Shown here piece after piece: positions 35,091-43,162 of a DNA stretch of 64,000 bases. The notes beneath the pieces are model-generated. The model worked only from the letters and a program-made list of their open reading frames with translations. It was not told the DNA's origin and made no database searches. The DNA comes from Streptacidiphilus albus JL83 (GTDB lineage Bacteria > Actinomycetota > Actinomycetes > Streptomycetales > Streptomycetaceae), in contig NZ_JQML01000001.1 in NCBI RefSeq assembly GCF_000744705.1, forward strand, positions 2,800,017 to 2,864,016, given 5' to 3'. The translations under genes were made by a program, and so were the position numbers. The first letter of the stretch is position 1. Every line of letters starts with the position of its first letter.

Positions 35091-36700
35091 ATGACGAGCA
35101 TGCAGTACGAGAAGGAACTGAAGTTCGACGGCGCCACCGACGTCGAGCTGCCCTCGCTGGAGGGTCTTCCGGGGGTCGCGGCGGTCGCCGCCGCCACGCC
35201 CGAGGACCTGGACGCCGTCTACTACGACACATCCGACCTGCGGCTGCTCGCCCACGGGATCACCCTGCGCCGCCGCACCGGCGGCCATGACGCCGGCTGG
35301 CACCTGAAGCTCCCGGCCGGCGGACCGGACACCCGCCTGGAGCTGCACCACCCGCTCGACCCCGAGCCCCGGCGGCCCCGCCCCAGGCGGCCCCGAGCCC
35401 CGCTCCCCGACCGCGGTTCCCCGGCCCCGCCGACCGAGCTCACCCTCCGGGTCCGGGCCTACCTCCGCGACGCGCCGCTCGGGCCCGTGGTCGACCTGCG
35501 GACCCACCGCCGCCGCACCCTGCTGCTGGACCGCAGGCAGCGCCCGCTGGTCGAGGTGGCCCGGGACGCGGTGACCGCGCGCCGGACCGGCGAGGCCACC
35601 GCAGCGGCCTGGACCGAGGTCGAGGCGGAACTGCTACGGGGCGATCCGGCCCTGCTGGACGCGGTGGCGCAGCGGCTGACCCGGGGCGGGCTGCGCCGCT
35701 CCGCCAGCCCCTCCAAGCTGGCCCGGGCCCTGTCGACGGCGGCGGTCCGGACCCCGCCGCCCCGCCCGCCCCGATCGGCGACCCGATCGCCGACCCGATC
35801 GGCGCGGCCGTCACCGCACTGCTGCGGACCCAGGTCGCCGCGCTGCTGGCGCTGGACCACCGGGTCCGCACCGACCAGCCCGACGCGGTCCACCGGATGC
35901 GGGTCACCGTGCGCCGGCTGCGCAGCGCGCTGAAGACCCACCGCGCGCTGTTCCGCACCTCGGCGGGGCCCGGGCTGGTCGGGCTCGGCGAGGAGCTGCG
36001 CCGGTTCGCGGCGGTCCTCGGCGCGGCCCGCGACCGCGAGGTGCTGGGCGCGGCGCTGACCGACGAGATCGAAGGGCTGGCGCCGGAGGAGTGCCCGGGT
36101 CCGGTCCGCGAACGCGTCACCGCCTGGGCCGGGGCCCGCTACCAGGAGTCCTGGACCGGCGTGGTGGCGGAGCTGGACAGCGCCGGCTACTTCGCACTGC
36201 TGGACGCCCTGGAACGGCTCGTCGCCGCACCGCCGCTCCGGCGACGGGCGGCGGCGCGGCCCGCCGGTCCGGCCTTCGAGCGGCGGCTGGCCGCGGAGCA
36301 GGGCCGGGTCCGCCGGCTGCTGGCCGCAGCCGCCGGGACCGAGCCGGGTCCGGAACGCGACACCGCGCTGCACGGGGCCAGGAAGGCCGCCAAGCGGGCC
36401 CGCTACGCCGGGGAGGGCGCCAGGCCGGTGCTCGGCGGGTCCGCGCAGCGCTTCACCCGGCGGATGACCTCGATCCAGGAACTCCTGGGGACCCGCCAGG
36501 ACGCGGTGCTGGCCTGCCGCGAGCTCCCCGGCCTGGCCGCCGAGGCGCATGCGGCGGGCGAGCCCGGCTTCGGCTACGGGATCCTCTACGCGGGCCGCCG
36601 GGCCGTGGTGCGGCGCTGCGACGCGGAGCTGGCCGAGCGGCTGCCCGCGCTGCTCGCCGAACTGGAGTCGACACCCGTGCAGCGGCCTGCGGCGGAGTGA
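35091..36700 (+). pseudogene. CYTH-CHAD domain gene split by a -1 frameshift
   Basis: The first part (from ATG 35091) reads as a CYTH domain: YEKELKFD opening, LRLLAHGITLRRRTGG, WHLKLPAGG, and EVEAELLRGD, ending SPSKLARALS at about 35735. The CHAD domain, VTALLRTQVAALLALDHRVR...AVHRMRVTVRRLRSALK and onward to 36700, is in the frame one base back. The change of phase lies in the GC-rich linker at about 35740-35765, where one missing base would restore a normal CYTH-CHAD protein of about 536 residues. The original frame runs on as nonsense to a stop at 35931-35933. CYTH-CHAD proteins bind polyphosphate or triphosphates. No in-frame start precedes the CHAD domain, so a separate complete CHAD gene is unlikely. 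Either a recent pseudogene or a sequencing error. Confidence 0.8.
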
Positions 36701-36725
36701 ACCGGACCCGGGAGGCTGGGGCAGA

Positions 36726-37178
36726 ATGCCGACCATGGCGAAGCAGAAGAAGGTCGTGGCCCCGGGCGCGCACGGCCCCGTGGCCCATCGGGGCCCTGAC
36801 ACGGCGGCCCCCTGTCCCTGCGGGCTCGACCTGGCCTACGGCGACTGCTGCGGGGTCTTCCACCGCGGCGAGGCCGCCGCCCCCACGGCGGAACGGCTGA
36901 TGCGCTCGCGCTACAGCGCGTTCGCCGTCGGGGATGCCGGGTACCTGCTGCGGACCTGGCACCCGACCACCCGCCCGGCGCGGCTCGACCTCGATCCCGG
37001 GACCCGCTGGGTCCGACTGGAGATCATCGCCACCGCCGAAGGCGGTCCGTTCCACACCGAGGGCACGGTCGAGTTCCGCGCCCACTACCGGGAGCGCGGC
37101 CACGACGACTCGCTGCACGAGCTCAGTCGATTCGTCCGGGACGGCGGCGCCTGGGTCTACCTCGACGCGCAGCAGTAG
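36726..37178 (+). CDS. YchJ-like (UPF0225) protein with SEC-C metal motif
   Basis: About 150 residues. The N-terminal part has the SEC-C-like zinc motif CPCGLDLAYGDCCG and then ERLMRSRYSAFAVGD and YLLRTWHPTTRP, the hallmark block of the YchJ/UPF0225 family; the C-terminal half is an NTF2-like fold (EGTVEFRAHYRERG). The family is widespread but has no proven function. ATG 36726 is chosen, with ATG 36735 (MAKQKK) equally possible; GGGAGG lies 36709-36714. It is 25 bases after the CHAD frame and may be co-transcribed with it. Confidence 0.85.
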   Translation: MPTMAKQKKVVAPGAHGPVAHRGPDTAAPCPCGLDLAYGDCCGVFHRGEAAAPTAERLMRSRYSAFAVGDAGYLLRTWHPTTRPARLDLDPGTRWVRLEIIATAEGGPFHTEGTVEFRAHYRERGHDDSLHELSRFVRDGGAWVYLDAQQ

Positions 37179-37200
37179 CGCGGGAGGAGGTCGGCGGCTG

Positions 37201-37512
37201 CTACAGCAGCTGCTCGGACTCGTTGCTGGGGAAGATCTCCCCGACCGAGGGCTCGGCGCTCGGCGCCGGGGCGGCGGAGGGCGCGGGGCTGCAGGTGAAA
37301 CCGAGGCGCTCCATGGCACGGACGACGTCCGCGGCGCTGAAGTCACGGCGGTCCTGCTTGGTGATCACAGCACCGACCTGCTTGATCGGATACGAACGAC
37401 GGCCGATCTTCACGGACTCCCCGGTGACGGGCTCGGCTTTCACATCACGCATAAGAGCCACTACCTCGCTCGCCTGCAGGTAGAAGGAGCAGCCGGCGAT
37501 GGTGAAGCGCAT
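37201..37512 (-). CDS. Conserved small protein of unknown function next to the cold-shock gene
   Basis: A 103-residue protein. It opens MRFTIAGCSFYL and contains VTGESVKIGRRSYPIKQVG and DRRDFSAADVVRAMERLG, which I recognise as a conserved streptomycete hypothetical protein; no catalytic motif is seen. The tail is Ala/Pro/Ser-rich. The start at 37512 (second of two adjacent ATGs) has GAGG just upstream; a longer frame to 37698 would run through the cold-shock gene's promoter and has poor codon use. It is divergent from the cold-shock gene and convergent with the YchJ-like gene (22-base gap). Confidence 0.75.
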   Translation of the reverse strand: MRFTIAGCSFYLQASEVVALMRDVKAEPVTGESVKIGRRSYPIKQVGAVITKQDRRDFSAADVVRAMERLGFTCSPAPSAAPAPSAEPSVGEIFPSNESEQLL

Positions 37513-37628
37513 CATGCCTCGCAGTTTGAAGAGGTTTTCAGTACAACCAGCCTCGCACAGCGCGGGGCGCACGGAAAGGTCGGTTCCCCCGTCGGCGGTA
37601 TCGGGATCCGGAGGTTCGCCCGGTCGTG

Positions 37629-37637
37629 TGCTAGCTT
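37629..37637 (+). promoter_or_regulatory. Extended -10 promoter of the cold-shock gene
   Basis: TGC followed by TAGCTT forms an extended -10 element; no recognisable -35 is present. Transcription would begin near 37644, giving a leader of about 180 bases. Confidence 0.5.
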
Positions 37638-37673
37638 TGGTGATGTTGCAGTTTTGGTTCCCATGAACGTTGT

Positions 37674-37718
37674 GTGCGCCTTGCGGGTTGTAACCCAAGG
37701 CGCACTTTTGTTTTTATT
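37674..37718 (+). terminator. Terminator-like attenuator in the cold-shock leader
   Basis: GTGCGCCTT (37674-37682) pairs with AAGGCGCAC (37697-37705) and GGGTT pairs with AACCC inside, with a 2-base bulge. The hairpin is followed by TTTTGTTTTTATT. It lies within the predicted 5' leader of the cold-shock gene, upstream of its ribosome site, and no other forward gene ends here. Confidence 0.75.
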
Positions 37719-37822
37719 CCGGTTTTTTGTGGTGCATGTCGCAGCCGGAGCGGGGCGATCATCGCGGCGACGACGGGATCCGTGCTGTGCGGTTCCCGAC
37801 TTGCCCCATGAAGGAGATAGAC

Positions 37823-38026
37823 ATGGCTACTGGCACCGTGAAGTGGTTCAACGCGGAAAAGGGCTTCGGTTTCATCGAGCAGGACGGTGGCGGCGCTGAC
37901 GTCTTCGCCCACTACTCGAACATCAACGCCCAGGGCTTCCGCGAGCTGCTCGAGGGCCAGAAGGTCGAGTTCGACGTCACCCAGGGCCCGAAGGGCCCGC
38001 AGGCGGAGAACATCCGCCCGCTGTGA
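37823..38026 (+). CDS. Cold-shock protein, CspA family
   Basis: A 67-residue single cold-shock domain that binds single-stranded RNA and DNA and acts as an RNA chaperone. The RNP1-like motif KGFGFIEQD and RNP2-like DVFAHYSNI are intact, and the length is typical. ATG 37823 has AAGGAG at 37811-37816 with six bases between. The long, T-rich leader with an intrinsic-terminator hairpin implies control after initiation, for example by temperature. A strong terminator follows. It stands as a single gene. Confidence 0.96.
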   Translation: MATGTVKWFNAEKGFGFIEQDGGGADVFAHYSNINAQGFRELLEGQKVEFDVTQGPKGPQAENIRPL

Positions 38027-38069
38027 TGCGGGTCGGGCGCGAGCCCGACGCTGACTGACCGACTGACCC

Positions 38070-38104
38070 GGAAGGGCCCCGCCGTTCGACGGCGGGGCCC
38101 TTCC
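38070..38104 (+). terminator. Strong hairpin terminator after the cold-shock gene
   Basis: A perfect 15-bp stem (38070-38084 with 38090-38104) with TTCGA loop; no T-tract. Confidence 0.85.
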
Positions 38105-38282
38105 GCATTGCCTGGCGGCTACGTATATTCGGCTGCACCTGCGAGCCCCTGACGCCACCTCAGCTCGCACATACGGCCATTTTGGTGACACAGGCTCGAA
38201 CATGCGGGTTCTCCCGGGCGTCGGCGGGTACCACCCCTGCAAGGCTGTGCCCCAGAGCCGCACCGGAGGGAGCGCCAGCGCC

Positions 38283-38753
38283 ATGAGCACCGCAGCGAGC
38301 AGCACCGCCGAGAGAAGCAGCGCCGCCGTCGTACGCATCCACGGCCATGTCGCCGAACCCCTCGAACTGACCGTTCAGCACCTGCGCCGGCTGCCCGAGC
38401 AGCGGGTCACCGTGAGCTTCGACTGCCTCAAGGAGGGACCGCAGTTCCACGACTTCGAGGGACCGACGCTGTGGGACGTGCTGCGCACCATCGGTCCGAG
38501 CCCGGACTACGCCGCCCGCAAGCAGCGCAGCCGGCTGCTGCTCACGGTCACCGGCGCCGACGAGCACTGCGCGGTGCTGTCCTGGGGCGAGGTCGACCCG
38601 GAGTTCGGCGGCCAGCGGATCCTGCTGGCCACCAGCATCGACGGCCTGCCGCTGGACAGCGCGGGCCCGCAGCTGGTGGTCCCCGCCGACGTCTGCGGCG
38701 CCCGGTACATCTCCGGCATCCGCGCGGTCTGGGTCGGTCCGGCGGCCTGCTGA
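38283..38753 (+). CDS. Small sulfite-oxidase-like molybdopterin-domain protein
   Basis: A 156-residue single domain of the sulfite-oxidase molybdopterin family. VRIHGHVAEPLELTVQHLRR, VTVSFDCLKEG with the expected molybdenum-ligand Cys, GPTLWDVL, and a C-terminal GPQLVVPADVCGARYISGI are family landmarks. It lacks the heme and dimerisation domains of full sulfite oxidases and has no signal peptide or membrane helix, so it is probably cytoplasmic with an unknown partner. GGAGGGAG at 38265-38272 is ten bases before the ATG. It lies just before the sulfur-type leader operon, which may or may not be coincidental. Confidence 0.8.
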   Translation: MSTAASSTAERSSAAVVRIHGHVAEPLELTVQHLRRLPEQRVTVSFDCLKEGPQFHDFEGPTLWDVLRTIGPSPDYAARKQRSRLLLTVTGADEHCAVLSWGEVDPEFGGQRILLATSIDGLPLDSAGPQLVVPADVCGARYISGIRAVWVGPAAC

Positions 38754-38866
38754 ACACGATCGAAAGCTGAACGAGAGCGGCACCGACGGGCTGGGCAGGT
38801 CGCCGGCCGGGTGCCGCTTCGGGCGCTGACCGGGCACCCCGCACCTGCTCGGGGCCGGGATGGGGA

Positions 38867-38920
38867 TTGCCAGGTCCTCCCCCGCCCGGATAGCCTCGGG
38901 CCAGGTGGCGATCCACCTGG
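38867..38920 (+). promoter_or_regulatory. Promoter and start-site palindrome of the monooxygenase operon
   Basis: TTGCCA (38867-38872), an 18-base spacer and TAGCCT (38891-38896) form a sigma-70-type promoter. A perfect inverted repeat CCAGGTGG-CGAT-CCACCTGG at 38901-38920 covers the expected start site near 38903, as an operator would. Confidence 0.65.
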
Positions 38921-38951
38921 TGGAGACGATCGAAGAGGAGGGCGGCCGACC

Positions 38952-39074
38952 ATGCGGAGCACGCGTCAGCAGCACGCCGCCCCCGCCCTCGCTCCCCGGC
39001 GCAGCCTCGTCGGCGCCTTCTCGCGCCGCCACATCGACCTGCAGCGCGTCGCCGGCGCACTGTGTACGGGCTGA
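38952..39074 (+). CDS. Leader peptide of sulfur-metabolism type
   Basis: A 40-residue open frame with GAGGAGGG at 38936-38943. Its C-terminus reads SRRHIDLQRVAGALCTG. Peptides ending in RRHhDLxRVxxxxC lie upstream of sulfur-assimilation genes in many actinobacteria and are thought to act as attenuation leaders responding to cysteine. The single Cys codon (TGT) is third from the end. It precedes four flavin monooxygenase genes. The 288-base stretch 39075-39362 that follows has no gene; it contains tandem TCCGGCCG units and a weak 6-bp hairpin at 39225-39243 but no textbook terminator. Confidence 0.75.
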   Translation: MRSTRQQHAAPALAPRRSLVGAFSRRHIDLQRVAGALCTG

Positions 39075-39362
39075 CGACGCCCCTTCCGGTCCGCCGCACC
39101 TGCACCGCCCGGCTGAACTGACCCCGGTCCCGCACGTGTCCGGCCGTCCGGCCGTTCCTCCGTCCGGACGCGGTCCGGCGACCCGCCTTCGCCCACCTCA
39201 CCGCCGCCGCCCCGGCTGACCGCCGGGTCGTGACCGGCGACCCCTCCCGCACGCCCTCCCCTGCCGCCCAGGCCCACGACGGCCGGCCCCGGTCCGCTCC
39301 GGCGCCGCGGCCCGTCGGCATGCCCGCAACCGATCCGCAGCCGAGCAGAGAGCGATCCGACC

Positions 39363-40610
39363 ATGGCTTCCGCACACCCCGCACACCCCTCCCCCGCCGC
39401 TCCGCTGCATCTGGCCGTCGCCCTCGACGGCAGCGGCTGGCATCCCGCCGCCTGGCGCGAACCAGGTTCCCGGGCAGACGAGTTGTTCACCGCCGGCTAC
39501 TGGGCCGAGCTGGTCGCCGAGGCCGAGCGCGGCCTGCTGGACTTCGTCACCATCGAGGACTCCCTCGGCTTCCAGTCGTCCACCCCCGGCAGCCCCGACG
39601 GGCGGACCGACCAGGTGCGCGGCCGGCTCGACGCGGTGCTGATCGCCGCCCGGATCGCCCCCCTGAGCCGGCACATCGGACTGGTGCCGACCGCCGTCGC
39701 CACCCACACCGAGCCCTTCCACCTGTCCAAGGCCATCGCCACGCTCGACTACGTCAGCGGCGGGCGCGCCGGGGTCCGGGTCCAGGTGTCCGGACGGCCC
39801 GACGAGGCGGCCCACTTCGGCCGCCGCGAGTTCCCCGCCTTCCCGGCCACCTTCGAGGAGTTCGGGCGGCCCGAGGTGCAGCAGCGGATCGCGGTGCTGT
39901 TCGAGGAGGCCTCGGACTGGATCGAGGTGCTGCGCCGGCTCTGGGACAGCTGGGAGGACGACGCCGAGATCCGCGACGTCGCGACCGGCCGCTTCGTCGA
40001 CCGGAGGAAGCTGCACTACATCGACTTCGAGGGGGAGCACTTCAAGGTCAAGGGGCCGTCGATCACGCCGCGCCCGCCGCAGGGACAGCCGCTGGTCACC
40101 GCGCTGGGCCACGACACCGTCCCCTACCGGCTGATCGCCGGCTCCGCCGACGTCGGCTACGTGACGCCCCACGACGCCGACCGGGCCCGGGCCGTGGTGG
40201 CCGAGGTCCGCGCGGCGCAGGCCGAGGCCGGACGGGCGGAGGAGACCGTGCACCTCTTCGGCGACCTGGTGGTCTTCCTGGACCAGGACGGCTCCGCCGC
40301 CGCCGGGCGCAGGCAGCGGCTGGACGAGTCGGCCGGGGCCGAGTACCGCAGCGACGCCCGGATCTTCACCGGCACTCCTGCCGAACTGGCGGACCTGCTC
40401 CAGGAGTTGCAGCAGGCCGGGCTGACCGGCTTCCGGCTGCGGCCGGGCGCGCTGCCGCACGACCTGGAGCAGATCACCCGGGGCCTGGCGCCCGAGCTCC
40501 AGCGCCGGGGCGCGTTCCGCTCCGGCTACGAGGCGGACACCCTGCGCGGGCTGCTGGGCCTCTCCCGCCCCGCCAACCGCTACGCCGCCACCCCCGCTGC
40601 CGCCGTCTGA
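39363..40610 (+). CDS. LLM-class flavin-dependent monooxygenase 1
   Basis: A 415-residue bacterial-luciferase-like (TIM barrel) protein expected to use reduced FMN and oxygen. LAVALDGSGWHPAAWRE opens it; FVTIEDSLGFQ, LSRHIGLVPTAVATHTEPFH and ATLDYVSGGRAGVRVQVSG are typical of the class. It has inserts (residues about 140-215) found in longer members related to NtaA/SnaA. A central loop HYIDFEGEHFKVKGPS matches the family's flavin/substrate region. ATG 39363 has only weak GAGAG upstream. First gene after the leader peptide. Substrate unknown; sulfonates, sulfones or other sulfur compounds are likely from context. Confidence 0.87.
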   Translation: MASAHPAHPSPAAPLHLAVALDGSGWHPAAWREPGSRADELFTAGYWAELVAEAERGLLDFVTIEDSLGFQSSTPGSPDGRTDQVRGRLDAVLIAARIAPLSRHIGLVPTAVATHTEPFHLSKAIATLDYVSGGRAGVRVQVSGRPDEAAHFGRREFPAFPATFEEFGRPEVQQRIAVLFEEASDWIEVLRRLWDSWEDDAEIRDVATGRFVDRRKLHYIDFEGEHFKVKGPSITPRPPQGQPLVTALGHDTVPYRLIAGSADVGYVTPHDADRARAVVAEVRAAQAEAGRAEETVHLFGDLVVFLDQDGSAAAGRRQRLDESAGAEYRSDARIFTGTPAELADLLQELQQAGLTGFRLRPGALPHDLEQITRGLAPELQRRGAFRSGYEADTLRGLLGLSRPANRYAATPAAAV

Positions 40611-40632
40611 TCCCGGAAGGACCTCCCCCGTC

Positions 40633-42042
40633 ATGAGCAGCACCACCGACTCCGCCAAGCCCCTCAAGCAGATCCACCTCGCCGCGCACTTCCCCGGCGT
40701 GAACAACACCACCGTGTGGAGCGACCCGCAGGCCGGCAGCCACATCGAGTTCGAGTCCTTCGTCCGGCTCGCGCAGACCGCCGAGCGGGCCAAGTTCGAC
40801 TTCCTCTTCCTCGCCGAGGGGCTGCGGCTGCGCGAACAGGGCGGCGAGATCTACGACCTGGACGTGGTCGGCCGCCCCGACACCTTCACCGTGCTGGCCG
40901 CGCTGGCCGCGGTCACCGAGCGGCTGGGCCTGACCGGCACCATCAACTCGACCTTCAACGAGCCCTACGAGGTGGCCCGGCAGTTCGCCAGCCTGGACCA
41001 CCTCTCGGCCGGCCGGGCCGCCTGGAACGTGGTCACCTCCTGGGACGCCTTCACCGGCGAGAACTTCCGGCGCGGCGGCTTCCTGCCGCAGGAGGAGCGC
41101 TACTCCCGGGCCAAGGAGTTCCTGGCCACCGCCTCGGAGCTGTTCGACTCCTGGCAGGGCGGCGAGATCGTCGCGGACCGGGAGGGCGGGACCTTCCTGG
41201 CCGACCCGCTGGCCGGCTCCTTCCGGCACCAGGGGCCGCAGTTCGACATCGCCGGGCAGTTCAACGTCCCGCGCAGCCCGCAGGGGCGGCCGGTGATCTT
41301 CCAGGCCGGGGACTCGGACGAGGGACGCGAGTTCGCCGCCTCCACCGCCGACGCCATCTTCAGCCGGCACAGCACCCTGGAGCCGGGCCGGGCGTTCTAC
41401 GCCGACGTGAAGGGCCGGCTCGCCAAGTACGGCCGCCGCCACGACGAACTGCTGATCCTGCCGGCCGCCACCTTCGTCCTCGGCGACACCCCGGAGGAGG
41501 CCCAGGAGGCGGCACACCGGGTCCGGCTCCAGCAGGTCAGCGGGCAGACCGCGATCCGCTTCCTGGAGCAGCTCTGGAACCGCGACCTCTCCGGCTACGA
41601 CCCGGACGGCCCACTGCCGGAGATCGACCCCGCGGTCGGCGAGCACACCGTCGCCCGCGGCCGGGCCAGCGTCCGGATGTTCGGCGACCCGCTCACCACC
41701 GCCCGGGAGTGGCGGGAGCGCGCCGCCGCCGAGAAGCTCTCCATCCGGGAGCTGATCATCGAGGTGACCGGCCGCCAGTCCTTCGTGGGCACCCCGGCCG
41801 AGGTCGCGACCAGCATCAACGACCTGGTCCAGGCGGATGCCAGCGACGGCTTCATCCTGGTCCCGCACATCACCCCGGGCGGTCTCGACGGGTTCGCGGA
41901 CCGGGTCGTGCCGCTGCTCCAGGAGCGCGGCGTCTTCCGGACCGAGTACCGGGGCACCACGCTCCGCGACCACCTCGGCCTGGCCGAGCCCGGCCGGGGC
42001 GGCGCCGACGCCCGCGCCGGGCAGGAGCGGGTGGCCTCGTGA
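40633..42042 (+). CDS. NtaA/SnaA/DszA-family FMN monooxygenase 2
   Basis: A 469-residue flavin monooxygenase. QIHLAAHFPGVNNTTVWSDP, FLFLAEGLRLREQGG, TINSTFNEPYEVARQFASL and GRAAWNVVTSWDAFTGENF are close to the family that oxidises nitrilotriacetate, dibenzothiophene sulfone and dimethyl sulfide (NtaA, DszA, DmoA). GGAAGGA at 40614-40620 lies 12 bases before the ATG. It starts 22 bases after the previous gene and overlaps the next by four bases, so the operon is continuous. These enzymes need reduced FMN from a reductase that is not encoded here. Confidence 0.9.
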   Translation: MSSTTDSAKPLKQIHLAAHFPGVNNTTVWSDPQAGSHIEFESFVRLAQTAERAKFDFLFLAEGLRLREQGGEIYDLDVVGRPDTFTVLAALAAVTERLGLTGTINSTFNEPYEVARQFASLDHLSAGRAAWNVVTSWDAFTGENFRRGGFLPQEERYSRAKEFLATASELFDSWQGGEIVADREGGTFLADPLAGSFRHQGPQFDIAGQFNVPRSPQGRPVIFQAGDSDEGREFAASTADAIFSRHSTLEPGRAFYADVKGRLAKYGRRHDELLILPAATFVLGDTPEEAQEAAHRVRLQQVSGQTAIRFLEQLWNRDLSGYDPDGPLPEIDPAVGEHTVARGRASVRMFGDPLTTAREWRERAAAEKLSIRELIIEVTGRQSFVGTPAEVATSINDLVQADASDGFILVPHITPGGLDGFADRVVPLLQERGVFRTEYRGTTLRDHLGLAEPGRGGADARAGQERVAS

Positions 42043-43130
42043 AGTTCCTCGCCATCACCCTGATCGCGCACACCCCCGACCCGGTCACCGGGGTGCGGAA
42101 GAGCACCCGGGACCGCTTCCGCGAGGTGCTGGACAACGCCCTGCTCGCGGAGGAGCTGGGCTTCGACGGCTTCGGCGTCGGCGAACGGCACGAGCGTCCG
42201 TTCATCTCCTCCGCACCGCCGGTCGTGCTCAGCCACATCGCCGCGCTGACCTCCCGGATCCGGCTGTTCACGGCGGTGACCACGCTCAGCCTGCTGGACC
42301 CGGTGCGCGCCTACGAGGACTACGCCACCCTGGACCACCTGTCCGGCGGGCGGCTGGAGCTGATCATCGGCAAGGGCAACGGTTCGGCCCAGCGCGAGCT
42401 GTTCCAGGTCACCCCCGAGGACCAGTGGGACCGCAACGCCGAGGGCTACGAGCTGTTCCGGCAGCTCTGGCGGAACGACAAGGTCACCGCCGAGACCCGG
42501 TTCCGGCCCTCGCTGCACCAGGCCGAGGTCTGGCCGCGTCCGCTGCAGCAGCCGGTCCGGGTCTGGCACGGCAGCGCCACCAGCAGGGAGTCGGTGGACC
42601 TCGCCGCCCGCTACGGCGACCCGCTGTTCTCGGCCAACGTCACCAACCCGATCGAGCCCTACGCCGAACTGATCCGCCACTACCGCGAGCGCTGGGAGCA
42701 CTACGGCCACGACCCGGCCGCCGCGGTCGTCGGGGCGGGCACCGCCGGCTACTACGCGACCCGGACCTCGCAGCAGGCACTGGCGACCTACCGGCCGATC
42801 TTCGAGGCGCAGACCGCCCTCCAGCGGACCCTCGGGCTGGAGCCGGTCTACGGCTCGCTGGAGGACTTCGTCGAGCGCAGCTCGGCGCTGATCGGCAGCC
42901 CGCAGCAGGTGCTGGAGAAGGTGCACCGCTACCACGCACAGTTCGGCCACAGCGTGCTCCACCTCCATGCCGAGGCCGGTGGACTGACGGACAGTCAGCA
43001 CCGGGACTCGCTGGAGCTGTTCCAGGCGGAGATCGCCCCGGAACTGCGCCGGACCATCCCCGACCCCCCGTGGCAATGGGGACCGGTGGCGCCCGCCGCC
43101 GAGCCCGAGCTCGCCGCCACCCCCGCCTGA
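42039..43130 (+). CDS. LLM-class flavin-dependent monooxygenase 3
   Basis: A 363-residue luciferase-like protein. It opens KFLAITLIAHTPDPVTG, then GFDGFGVGERHERPF, LFTAVTTLSLLDPVRAYEDY and DHLSGGRLELIIGKGNG, typical of alkanal-monooxygenase-like members. The GTG at 42039 overlaps the preceding stop (GTGA), so it is translated by coupling. A gap of 32 bases separates it from the fourth monooxygenase. Substrate unknown. Confidence 0.88.
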   Translation: MKFLAITLIAHTPDPVTGVRKSTRDRFREVLDNALLAEELGFDGFGVGERHERPFISSAPPVVLSHIAALTSRIRLFTAVTTLSLLDPVRAYEDYATLDHLSGGRLELIIGKGNGSAQRELFQVTPEDQWDRNAEGYELFRQLWRNDKVTAETRFRPSLHQAEVWPRPLQQPVRVWHGSATSRESVDLAARYGDPLFSANVTNPIEPYAELIRHYRERWEHYGHDPAAAVVGAGTAGYYATRTSQQALATYRPIFEAQTALQRTLGLEPVYGSLEDFVERSSALIGSPQQVLEKVHRYHAQFGHSVLHLHAEAGGLTDSQHRDSLELFQAEIAPELRRTIPDPPWQWGPVAPAAEPELAATPA

Positions 43131-43162
43131 CCGACCGTCACCACCCGAAAGGAGGCGCGGCC

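Noticed and set aside
35740..35770. Programmed -1 frameshift joining CYTH and CHAD
   Set aside because: No X-XXY-YYZ slippery heptamer in the right phase and no clear downstream stem were seen; a single-base loss explains it better.
37513..37698. Extension of the small protein gene at 37201 to a 165-residue frame
   Set aside because: The extension crosses the cold-shock promoter and attenuator, contains no family-like sequence, and a good GAGG site lies before the shorter start.
39075..39362. A classical terminator/antiterminator pair after the leader peptide
   Set aside because: Only weak or very short stems were found by eye; RNA folding would be needed before claiming a defined attenuator.
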